7,952 nt of DNA from Anaerolineae bacterium (lineage in GTDB: Bacteria; Chloroflexota; Anaerolineae; Anaerolineales; Villigracilaceae): contig PMLN01000312.1 in NCBI GenBank assembly GCA_003158885.1, positions 1-7,952 of the forward strand. The letters are read 5' to 3'. The notes below the pieces were generated by a model. That model was not told the origin of the DNA and searched no databases. It saw nothing but the letters and a program-made list of their open reading frames with translations. A program made the translations under genes and the position numbers. Below, in pieces: positions 1-6,329 of this stretch (its first letter is position 1; every line of letters begins with the position of its first letter).

Positions 1-738
1 AACAAATATGATTTAGTTAGTGGAGCAACGCACTTATATTATGCTGGGAATGAAGCTACTTCTCAAGATAAACAAGAATTAATTAGTAGAACACAACAAA
101 TAATAGCTCGTTGCAAAGGGACAATTAACTTCTGGGATATTAACGAACTTTTCAATGAAAATGGTAGTCTTAGAGATCCTAATGCATTAGAGAATGCAAA
201 AGCTGTTATTAAAACTATTAGAGACAACGATGCCAATGCCACAATTATCATTAATGATTGGGGAATGGATTGGCAACCCCTAAAAGATAAGGCGCTTTAT
301 GAATTTGTAAAACAATTATTAGCGGATGGTTTGATAAAACAAGGTGATATCATCGGCTATCAGGGACACAACGGTGTTGGAGACAATAGTACTCCAGAAC
401 AATTTGCGGACTGGTTTGATAAATATGCAAAGCTTGGTTTAAATCTACGCATTACCGAGGCTGATATTGCTGATGTGAAATCCATTTCTCAATCTAATGA
501 AACTAAAAAAGCCGAACTAATATTGATGTATTATAGAGCCGGGAAAATCCTAGAGGGAAAATACCACCGAAAAATATTGGACGCTATCATAATGTGGGGT
601 TCAACCAATAATTCTAGTTGGTATATAGATGAAGGTATATCAGGAGAATATCCACTTTTATTGGACAACGAAGGAAATCCTTATTTGTCTTGGTACTTAA
701 TAGCCCAACAACTATTTCAAGATGCTGAAGCAAAATAA
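1..738 (+). CDS. Endo-1,4-beta-xylanase, glycoside hydrolase family 10 (5'-truncated)
   Basis: Frame 1 is open from the first base to the TAA at 736-738, giving about 245 residues; the N-terminus lies outside the window. The family is recognised by the GH10 acid/base motif WDINE (usual form WDVVNE, Glu at 145-147), the strand IIGYQGH, and the nucleophile motif ITEADI (Glu at 457-459). The two glutamates are about 104 residues apart, as expected for a GH10 barrel. The late MWGSTNNSSWY segment matches the GH10 C-terminal Trp region that covers the active site. The enzyme would cleave the beta-1,4 backbone of xylan or related polysaccharides by a retaining mechanism. Export cannot be judged without the N-terminus. 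The gene is AT-rich (about 35% GC in the first line) compared with the following operon, which suggests a different history. No downstream partner for polysaccharide use is visible. Confidence 0.88.
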   Translation, partial: NKYDLVSGATHLYYAGNEATSQDKQELISRTQQIIARCKGTINFWDINELFNENGSLRDPNALENAKAVIKTIRDNDANATIIINDWGMDWQPLKDKALYEFVKQLLADGLIKQGDIIGYQGHNGVGDNSTPEQFADWFDKYAKLGLNLRITEADIADVKSISQSNETKKAELILMYYRAGKILEGKYHRKILDAIIMWGSTNNSSWYIDEGISGEYPLLLDNEGNPYLSWYLIAQQLFQDAEAK

Positions 739-793
739 ATTGCGAATATCTTTTACTGAAAAAGATTCCGCTTTTCGCGGTGACATTTTTCGC

Positions 794-822
794 TTGTCAT
801 AAAAAATAATTGGGTCTATACT
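794..822 (+). promoter_or_regulatory. Sigma70-type promoter for the formate dehydrogenase operon
   Basis: TTGTCA at 794-799 and TATACT at 817-822 are separated by exactly 17 bases, each one or two mismatches from the TTGACA/TATAAT consensus. Transcription would start near 829, giving a leader of only about 12 nt that still carries a GGAG ribosome site (832-835) five bases before the ATG at 841. The -35 box lies within a short inverted repeat, TGACA (781-785) and TGTCA (795-799). Seen in sequence; activity is inferred. Confidence 0.6.
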
Positions 823-840
823 CTCGGAATTGGAGTTTTC

Positions 841-2814
841 ATGTCCGACATTGACACTTCGCCTTCGCTCAGTGCAAGCCTTGTCTCAATTCAATCTGCA
901 ATCGAGCCTTATCTCCCTTTGGGTCGCTCTGGGCTGCTGCCGGCCCTGCACGCGGCCCAAAAGATTAATGGGTGGATCTCCGAACCGGTAGCCGCCGAAA
1001 TTGCCAAATCTCTGCATATTCCCCTTGCGGATGTGCACGGCGTCATCGAGTTCTACACGCTCTTCTATAACGAACCGGTTGGGAAGCGCTTCATTCGCGT
1101 CTGCACAGATCAAGCCTGCGCACTCAAGGATGCGGATGGACTGTTGAATCATCTTTGCTCGCATCATGGAATTAAAGTGGGCGAAACAACGCCGGATGGG
1201 CGCGTCACGATTGAAGCCAGTCCCTGCCTTGGGCTTTGCGAACAAGCTCCCGCAGTGTGGACGATGGATGGTGGACGATGGACAGTGGGGGATGGCTCCT
1301 CTGAAAGCGACCGTCCGCAGTCTATGGTCTACGGTCAAATGCGCCTGTTGACTGCCAATTGCGGCTCCGGGACAACTTCGCTGGCGCAATATGGCGAGTA
1401 TATTGCGTTGAAAAAAGCCCGTCAGATGAAGCCTGAAGAGGTGATCAACGAGGTCAAGTCCTCCGGCCTGGTGGGACGCGGCGGGGCGGCCTTCCCAACC
1501 GGTATCAAATGGGAAGGAACATCCAAGGCCTCTGGCTCGCCCAAGTATGTGGTCTGCAATGCGGATGAGTCCGAGCCGGGCACCTTCAAGGATCGCGTGC
1601 TCCTCTTGGATGATCCTCATCGTGTGATCGAAGGCATGGCCATTGCAGCCTATGCCATCGGCGCGTCCAAAGGCATTATTTATGTGCGCGGCGAGTATCC
1701 GTATGTCCTGCCGGCGCTGGAAAACGCGCTGAGCGAAGCACGCCAGGCCGGTTATTTGAATGAAGATTTTGATATCGAAATCCGACTTGGCGCGGGCGCC
1801 TATATTTGCGGCGAGGAGACTGCGCTGTTTGAATCCATCGAAGGGAAGCGCGGCTTTCCGCGTGTGAAGCCGCCTTTCCCGACGACCTTCGGCGTCTTCG
1901 GCAAGCCGACGGTCATCAACAATGTGGAGACGCTCTGCGATGTGCCCTTGATCATTTCCAAAGGCTCCGCTGAATATCGCAAGATAGGCACCGAAAAATC
2001 CCCCGGGTCGAAATTGTTCTGTGTCTCCGGTGATGTGACCCAACCCGGCGTGTATGAAGTGCCGTTTGGCGTGACCCTGCGCGACCTCTTGGATATGGCG
2101 GGCGGCGTCGCGAATCAAAAGAAAATGCAGGCGGTCCTCTTCGGCGGTGCGGCAGGCGCCTTTGCGACCCCGGCGCACCTTGATGTGAAATTAACCTTTG
2201 AGGACCTGCGCGCGGCAGGCCTGCCTTTAGGCTCCGGCGTGGTGATGGTCTTCGACGAGAGGCGCGATCTACGCGACTCGCTGGCGCGCCTGGGTCATTT
2301 CTTCGCACATGAATCGTGCGGCAAATGCTATCCCTGCCAGATGGGCACACAGCGCCAGATGGAAATCCTGAACCGCATCGCGTCCGGGAAAATGCAGGCG
2401 GGCGATCTTGAGTGTTTGCAAGATGTCGGCTGGACGATGATGGACGCCAGCCTGTGCGGCCTGGGTCAGACGGCGGCGAGCGCGGTGCTGTCGGCGGTCA
2501 AGTTGTGGCCGGAACTTTTTAAGGATGAAGGCGGAAGGATGAAGGATGAAGGTCAGGTAGGGAGTAAAAAGAAAAACGAAAAACGTAAAACGAAAAATGT
2601 GAAAGCGGAAGTGAAAAGTGTAAAACGCAAAACACAAGTGGTAAAGAAGAAAAGCGTAAAACGTAAAACGCAATCCGTAAAACGTAAAACGTCAACGGTA
2701 AAGACAAAAGCGAAAAAGGCCAAGCCGAAGGCTGTGAAAAAAGCGGTCAGAGTGAAAAGCGGGAAGACCGTTGTGAAGAAGAAATCGTCTCGCAAGACGG
2801 CATCCAAACGTTAG
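841..2814 (+). CDS. Fused NuoE-NuoF-like NAD(P)H-oxidoreductase subunit of formate dehydrogenase, with Lys-rich tail
   Basis: This 657-residue protein joins two subunits that are usually separate (HymA/NuoE and HymB/NuoF). Residues ~10-175 are the thioredoxin-like [2Fe-2S] domain: C88, C93, C129 and C133 have the canonical C-x4-C...C-x3-C spacing. Residues ~200-560 are the NuoF part: GRGGAAFPTG (212-221) and the NADESEPGTFKDR segment for FMN and NAD(H), GAGAYICGEETAL (317-329), and SCGKCYPC (492-499) plus C539 for a [4Fe-4S] cluster. It should transfer electrons between NAD(H), FMN and the Fe-S chain of the adjacent subunit, in the cytoplasm. Two stretches are foreign to the family: about 20-25 residues after W140, and residues 561-657, a tail with 34 Lys and 8 Arg; both are encoded by 7-nt-period DNA. 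There is no C-terminal ferredoxin domain. The ATG start has GGAG five bases upstream. A hydrogenase partner is possible in principle, but the neighbouring FdhF favours formate dehydrogenase. Confidence 0.92.
   Translation: MSDIDTSPSLSASLVSIQSAIEPYLPLGRSGLLPALHAAQKINGWISEPVAAEIAKSLHIPLADVHGVIEFYTLFYNEPVGKRFIRVCTDQACALKDADGLLNHLCSHHGIKVGETTPDGRVTIEASPCLGLCEQAPAVWTMDGGRWTVGDGSSESDRPQSMVYGQMRLLTANCGSGTTSLAQYGEYIALKKARQMKPEEVINEVKSSGLVGRGGAAFPTGIKWEGTSKASGSPKYVVCNADESEPGTFKDRVLLLDDPHRVIEGMAIAAYAIGASKGIIYVRGEYPYVLPALENALSEARQAGYLNEDFDIEIRLGAGAYICGEETALFESIEGKRGFPRVKPPFPTTFGVFGKPTVINNVETLCDVPLIISKGSAEYRKIGTEKSPGSKLFCVSGDVTQPGVYEVPFGVTLRDLLDMAGGVANQKKMQAVLFGGAAGAFATPAHLDVKLTFEDLRAAGLPLGSGVVMVFDERRDLRDSLARLGHFFAHESCGKCYPCQMGTQRQMEILNRIASGKMQAGDLECLQDVGWTMMDASLCGLGQTAASAVLSAVKLWPELFKDEGGRMKDEGQVGSKKKNEKRKTKNVKAEVKSVKRKTQVVKKKSVKRKTQSVKRKTSTVKTKAKKAKPKAVKKAVRVKSGKTVVKKKSSRKTASKR
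1258..1336. repeat. Degenerate heptanucleotide repeat with inverted arms, inside the NuoE domain
   Basis: The left arm reads as phased heptamers TGGACGA, TGGATGG, TGGACGA, TGGACAG, TGGGGGA (1258-1292). The right arm (1308-1336) is heptamers CGACCGT, CCGCAGT, CTATGGT, CTACGGT, whose complements are the same kind of GAC-rich unit, so the arms are approximately inverted. The element keeps the reading frame and encodes the segment from W140 to about S161, between the APAV strand and VYGQ. NuoE proteins usually go almost directly from one to the other. Confidence 0.72.
2521..2710. repeat. Degenerate 7-nt tandem repeats encoding a Lys-rich protein tail
   Basis: AAGGATG-type heptamers are phased over 2521-2555 (AAGGATG, AAGGCGG, AAGGATG, AAGGATG, AAGGTCA). 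They are followed by GTAAAAC-type heptamers from 2571 (GAAAAAC twice, GTAAAAC, GAAAAAT, GTGAAAG) that recur to about 2710. Because 7 and 3 are coprime, the translated product repeats every 7 residues, seen as VKRKTQS and VKRKTST. The whole stretch is in frame with the NuoF domain and forms its C-terminal tail. The period fades towards 2760. Confidence 0.72.
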
Positions 2815-2826
2815 CGGTGAGGCATT

Positions 2827-3528
2827 ATGGCAGATTCAGTTTCTTTAACGATTGACGGACAGCCGGTATCAGTGGAACCGGGTACAACCTTGTTGAATGC
2901 CGCCCAGCAGATCGGCGTGGATATTCCCACCATTTGCTGGCACCAGGCGACCACCTCCAATGCCTTGTGCAGGATTTGTGTGGTCGAAGTGGAGGGGCAG
3001 AGGTTGCTTCAACCCGCCTGTATCGTCAAGGCTGCGCAGGATATGAAGGTTCAGACCCGCAGCGAACGCGTGCTGCGCGCCCGCCGAACGATACTGGAAA
3101 TGCTGGCCTCCACCATGGATTTGTCCGAGGCGCCTGCCATTCTGACCATGATGAAGGAATATGGCGCCAGCGCCGGCCGCTTCCCGGAAGCCGAACGGCG
3201 CGAGTCGGAGATCAAGGATGACAACCCGATGTACATCCGCGATTATTCCAAATGCCTGTTGTGCTGGCGCTGTGTGCAGGTCTGCGCTGACGATGCGCAA
3301 TATGTAAATGCCATTAACTTCAATGGCCGCGGTTTTGAAACCCAGATCGGCACCTTCTTCGATAAATCCATCCCTGAGACAACCTGCGTTTTATGTGGGC
3401 AATGCGTGGGCGTCTGTCCGACCGGTGCGCTTAAGCCCAAGCGCGAATACTTGCTGGAGCAGGGGATCAGCCCGGCTGAGATCAGTGTGATGAATACTGG
3501 TAGAAGGAAAAGAAATAGGAAGGAATAG
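2827..3528 (+). CDS. HoxU / NuoG N-terminal-like iron-sulfur subunit of formate dehydrogenase
   Basis: This 233-residue protein would wire the catalytic subunit to the NuoE/F subunit. Residues 1-75 form a plant-type [2Fe-2S] domain with C37, C48, C51 and C65 (C-x10-C-x2-C-x13-C). Residues ~137-200 hold two ferredoxin-type [4Fe-4S] motifs, C143/C146/C149/C153 and C187/C190/C193/C197 followed by Pro. The middle, where NuoG and HoxU relatives carry a His-x3-Cys-x2-Cys-x5-Cys cluster motif, has neither His nor Cys between residues 94 and 132, so that cluster is absent. The gene starts 12 nt after the preceding stop, with a GTGAGG ribosome site, so the two are co-transcribed and probably translationally coupled. 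The molybdopterin domain that NuoG or FdsA would carry on the same chain is encoded separately at 4103-6193. Confidence 0.88.
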   Translation: MADSVSLTIDGQPVSVEPGTTLLNAAQQIGVDIPTICWHQATTSNALCRICVVEVEGQRLLQPACIVKAAQDMKVQTRSERVLRARRTILEMLASTMDLSEAPAILTMMKEYGASAGRFPEAERRESEIKDDNPMYIRDYSKCLLCWRCVQVCADDAQYVNAINFNGRGFETQIGTFFDKSIPETTCVLCGQCVGVCPTGALKPKREYLLEQGISPAEISVMNTGRRKRNRKE

Positions 3529-3552
3529 CCGTTTTATGATATTTGGCATGTA

Positions 3553-3921
3553 ATGAAAATTGATATGAATCACTCCTTTACGACGTTCTTTACAATCATT
3601 TTTATAATACTGGTTGGATTGTTTGGTATCGGTTTGATCTTGAACATTCTCAAACATTTATTGAGGAAGAAATTAATAGAGTATATTTTGCGCTCGCCAG
3701 AAGAAAAACAACAGATTTATATCCGCACAGACTCGAGATTGATCTCAATTTATAAAATTCTTTTTTGGATGGCGCCGGTATATTTGTTATTAATCCCCAT
3801 AGTCTTTTATTTATTCCTTCCCGATCAGTTCCTGTATGCTGCAATTGTAATCACATTAATGTACGTTCTTATATTCGAAGATTTTCTTTATAGAAGATCG
3901 ATTCTAAAGGCCATTAAATGA
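3553..3921 (+). CDS. Small hypothetical membrane protein, three predicted helices
   Basis: This 122-residue protein has no family I recognise. Hydrophobic segments lie near residues 8-30, 71-90 and 92-111. Between the first and second is a basic, charged stretch (LRKKLIEYILRSPEEKQQ) that is probably cytoplasmic. No cofactor motif is present. The DNA is AT-rich (about 30% GC at 3601-3660), unlike the GC-rich genes on either side, and it interrupts what would otherwise be a continuous formate dehydrogenase operon. No convincing ribosome site precedes the ATG at 3553; the in-frame ATG at 3565 is an alternative. A terminator follows 12 bases after the stop. A membrane anchor for the dehydrogenase is conceivable, but its composition argues for an unrelated insertion. 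Confidence 0.55.
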   Translation: MKIDMNHSFTTFFTIIFIILVGLFGIGLILNILKHLLRKKLIEYILRSPEEKQQIYIRTDSRLISIYKILFWMAPVYLLLIPIVFYLFLPDQFLYAAIVITLMYVLIFEDFLYRRSILKAIK

Positions 3922-3933
3922 GCAGGCAGGAAG

Positions 3934-3975
3934 ACGCGGATCGTTTACTCGAAATCCGCGTGGTTTTTAGATTTT
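3934..3975 (+). terminator. Rho-independent terminator after the small membrane protein gene
   Basis: A perfect 8-bp stem, ACGCGGAT (3934-3941) with ATCCGCGT (3954-3961), encloses a 12-base loop and is followed by the T-rich tract GGTTTTTAGATTTTT. It would end transcripts coming from the 841-3921 genes, so the catalytic gene at 4103 may depend partly on readthrough or on its own promoter. Confidence 0.7.
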
Positions 3976-4054
3976 TCGGTTTACAAATGGTGAAGTAATG
4001 AAAGGCTTGCCTGCCGTTTTGGAAAAAATTCTTATTGCTTGCCAATCCTCTGTT

Positions 4055-4077
4055 CCCCTTCCTGTTTCGGGAAGGGG
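4055..4077. repeat. Inverted repeat hairpin upstream of the catalytic gene
   Basis: CCCCTTCC (4055-4062) pairs perfectly with GGAAGGGG (4070-4077) around a 7-base loop. It is not followed by a T tract, so it is not a standard terminator. It ends 14 bases before the GGAG ribosome site (4092-4095) of the gene at 4103. A dispersed palindromic repeat or an mRNA-stabilising hairpin are both possible. Confidence 0.55.
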
Positions 4078-4102
4078 TAGGGGATAGGTCCGGAGAACCA
4101 TA

Positions 4103-6193
4103 ATGATCAAACCCGATCGCATCGTTGCCACTACCTGTCCCTATTGCGGCGTGGGATGTAATTTACATTTGCATATCAAGGATGATTTGGTTTACAAAGT
4201 CACATCTCCTTTCGATTCCCCGTCCAATCACGGAAATCTGTGCGTGAAGGGACGCTTTGGCTATGATTTCATCCATTCGAAGGATCGTTTGACGCAGCCA
4301 TTGATGCGGCAGGGTGAAAGATTGGTACCGGCCAAGTGGGACGAGGCCATGGGGCATGTCGCCGATCGCCTGCTTGAAATCCGCGAGAAATATGGCCCTG
4401 ATTCGATTGGCTTTTTGGTTTCGGCCAAATGCACGAACGAGGAAAACTATCTCATGCAAAAGGTGGCGCGCGGGCTGATCGGCACGAACAACATCGATCA
4501 CTGCGCGCGGCTCTGACACTCCAGTTCCGTTGCCGGTCTGGCAACCACGCTGGGTTCGGGCGCAATGACCAATTCCATCGGCGATATTCACCTGGCCGAT
4601 GTTCTGCTTGTCACGGGCAGCAACACCACCGAGGCGCATCCGGTCATCAGCCTTGAGATGAAGAAAGCCGTTCGTCAGCGCGGCGCACAATTGATTTTGA
4701 TCGATCCGCGCGAAATTGAGCTGGCGGATTTTGCGGCCATTCATTTAAGGCCGCGTTCAGGCACGGACATTGCCCTGCTCAATGCCATGGTGCACGTTAT
4801 CATCGCCGAAGGTTTGGCGAAGAAGGAATTTATCGCCGCGCGCACGGAAAACTTCGATGCGCTGGCGGAAGCAGTCAAAGATTGCACGCCGCAATGGGCG
4901 GAGGATATCACGGGCATTCCCGCCGGAATGCTGATTGAGGCCGCACAGGTATATGGCCGCGCCGGAAGCGCCGCCATCTTTTGGGCGATGGGCATTACGC
5001 AGTCAACGCACGGCACGGATAATGTTCAGGCCCTGGCAAATCTGGCCCTGCTCACCGGAAATTTCGGGCGGCCCGGCACCGGCGTTAATCCGTTGCGCGG
5101 ACAGAACAACGTGCAGGGCGCCTGTGATATGGGTGGGCTTCCGAATGTGCTTACTGCCTACCAATCGGTTACGGATGAAGCCATCCGCACCAAGTTTGAA
5201 ACAGCCTGGGGATCCTCCGTAAAGATTCCGGCCAAACCGGGCTTGACCGTTACCGAGTTGATGAACGGTGCGCTGCATGGAACCCTCAAGGCGCTTTATG
5301 TCATGGGCGAAAATCCTTTCCTCTCCGACCCGAATATGAACCATGTCGAGGCAGCCCTGCGCGCCATCGAGTTCCTGGTGGTGCAGGATATCTTCCTGAA
5401 CGAGACCGCGCAGCTGGCGGATGTGGTTTTGCCTGCTGTGAGTTTTGCGGAAAAGGAAGGCACGTTCACGAACACCGAGCGGCGTATCCAGCTCGTCCGC
5501 CCCGCGCTTCCCATCATAGGTGAGGCGCGCCGTGATCTGGATATCATCTGCGATTTGGGAAAACGCTTGAGCCGCTCGAACGGAAGCGCTTCTTCGGATG
5601 TGATCCATACCGTGACGGATTGGAACTATACGGGTGCCTCTGCGGTATGGGATGAAATTGCAATTCTGACCCCCACCATGAGCGGCATCACTTACGGACG
5701 TCTTGAGCGCGGCGGGATTCAATGGCCGTGCCCGACGCCTGAGCATCCCGGCACGCCGATCATGCACAAGGAGAAATTCACCCGCGGCTTGGGACGCTTC
5801 ACGCCCTTGATCTTCCGCGAACCGGCCGAGAATCCGGACGATGAATATCCGTTCGTGCTGAATACCGGACGCGTCCTCCAGCATTGGCATGGCGGCACGA
5901 TGAGCCGCCGCTCCATCGGACTGAACTGGGTTGTTCCGGAGGGTGAGATCCAAATCAATACGGATGACGGCCAGGGGCTGGATATTGCCACAGGCGATCT
6001 GATCCGTGTTTCCTCACGCCGCGGTGAAGCCACCGGCAAGGCCCGCCTCACGGATAAATTACCGCGCGGCATGGTTTTCATGAACTTCCACTTTGCCGAG
6101 ATCCCTGCCAATGCGTTGACTAATGACGCGGTCGACCCCGTTGCCAAGATTCCCGAATACAAGGTCGCCGCCGTCCGGATTGAAAGAGTATAA
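4103..6193 (+). CDS. fdhF: Selenocysteine-containing formate dehydrogenase catalytic subunit (molybdopterin oxidoreductase)
   Basis: Read through the in-frame TGA at 4514-4516, this is one protein of 696 residues, close to E. coli FdhF (715). Residues 12-47 bind a [4Fe-4S] cluster (C12, C15, C19, C47), followed by the conserved Lys49 in VKG. The sequence NNIDHCARL-U138-HSSSVAGLA is the FdhF active site, with Sec138 as ligand to Mo or W and His139 next to it. Residues ~60-480 are the bis-pterin oxidoreductase domains; GSNTTEAHPV and GANP-like GENPFLSDPNM elements are visible. Residues ~580-696 form the C-terminal dinucleotide-binding domain (NTGRVLQHWHGGTMSRRS). It oxidises formate to CO2 or runs in reverse, exchanging electrons with the HoxU-like and NuoE/F-like proteins. 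The ATG has a GGAG seven bases upstream. Both sides of the TGA are conserved and in the same frame, so this is not a broken gene. Selenoprotein synthesis needs SelA, SelB, SelD and tRNA-Sec, none of which is in this window. Confidence 0.95.
4514..4554 (+). promoter_or_regulatory. Selenocysteine UGA codon with bacterial SECIS element
   Basis: TGA at 4514-4516 is followed by an apical stem GTTGCC (4529-4534) / GGCAAC (4540-4545) with the five-base loop GGTCT (4535-4539). A lower stem CCAG (4521-4524) / CTGG (4550-4553) lies below an internal loop. Eighteen bases separate the UGA from the GGTCT loop, the same as I recall for E. coli fdhF, whose SelB-binding loop is also GGUCU. This directs selenocysteine insertion rather than termination. 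Confidence 0.92.
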
Positions 6194-6208
6194 TTATTGG
6201 GTCGTGTG

Positions 6209-6246
6209 AATGCCCCTCGCAGACTCATGCGTGGGGCATTTTTTAT
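6209..6246 (+). terminator. Strong rho-independent terminator of the fdhF gene
   Basis: AATGCCCC (6209-6216) pairs with GGGGCATT (6233-6240). After one T-T mismatch the stem continues CGCA (6218-6221) / TGCG (6228-6231) with a six-base loop. The run TTTTTT spanning the end of the stem completes a classic intrinsic terminator 16 bases after the stop at 6193. Confidence 0.88.
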
Positions 6247-6329
6247 AGGTAAGGATTTTTATCCACAGATTGTTCTGCGTGATCGGAAAAGTTTATGGAT
6301 GAACTCGGTGAGCGTTTGGAGGTGTCTTT

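Noticed and set aside
764..790. Terminator after the xylanase gene
   Set aside because: CCGC/GCGG forms only a 4-bp stem and the T run is displaced from it; too weak to call.
886..2178. Long minus-strand ORF of 430 codons
   Set aside because: It is antisense to the clearly conserved NuoE-NuoF protein and contains no recognisable domain; high GC with few stops on the opposite strand explains it.
2269..2807. Minus-strand ORFs rich in Phe, Leu and Arg opposite the Lys-rich tail
   Set aside because: They are translations of the complement of the GTAAAAC-type repeats; the apparent FYVLRF repeats are a by-product.
4103..4516. Short fdhF gene ending at TGA, with a separate gene starting at 4565
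   Set aside because: The TGA is at the catalytic position, the frame is unbroken, and a SECIS hairpin follows; one selenoprotein is the better reading.
841..6193. Electron-bifurcating formate dehydrogenase or [FeFe]-hydrogenase complex
   Set aside because: The NuoF part lacks the C-terminal ferredoxin domain expected in bifurcating relatives, and no hydrogenase H-cluster motif is in the window; ferredoxin use cannot be excluded.
6259..6267. Perfect DnaA box TTATCCACA
   Set aside because: A single copy between a terminator and a pseudogene, with no cluster, AT-rich unwinding region or dnaA/dnaN neighbours; not an origin.
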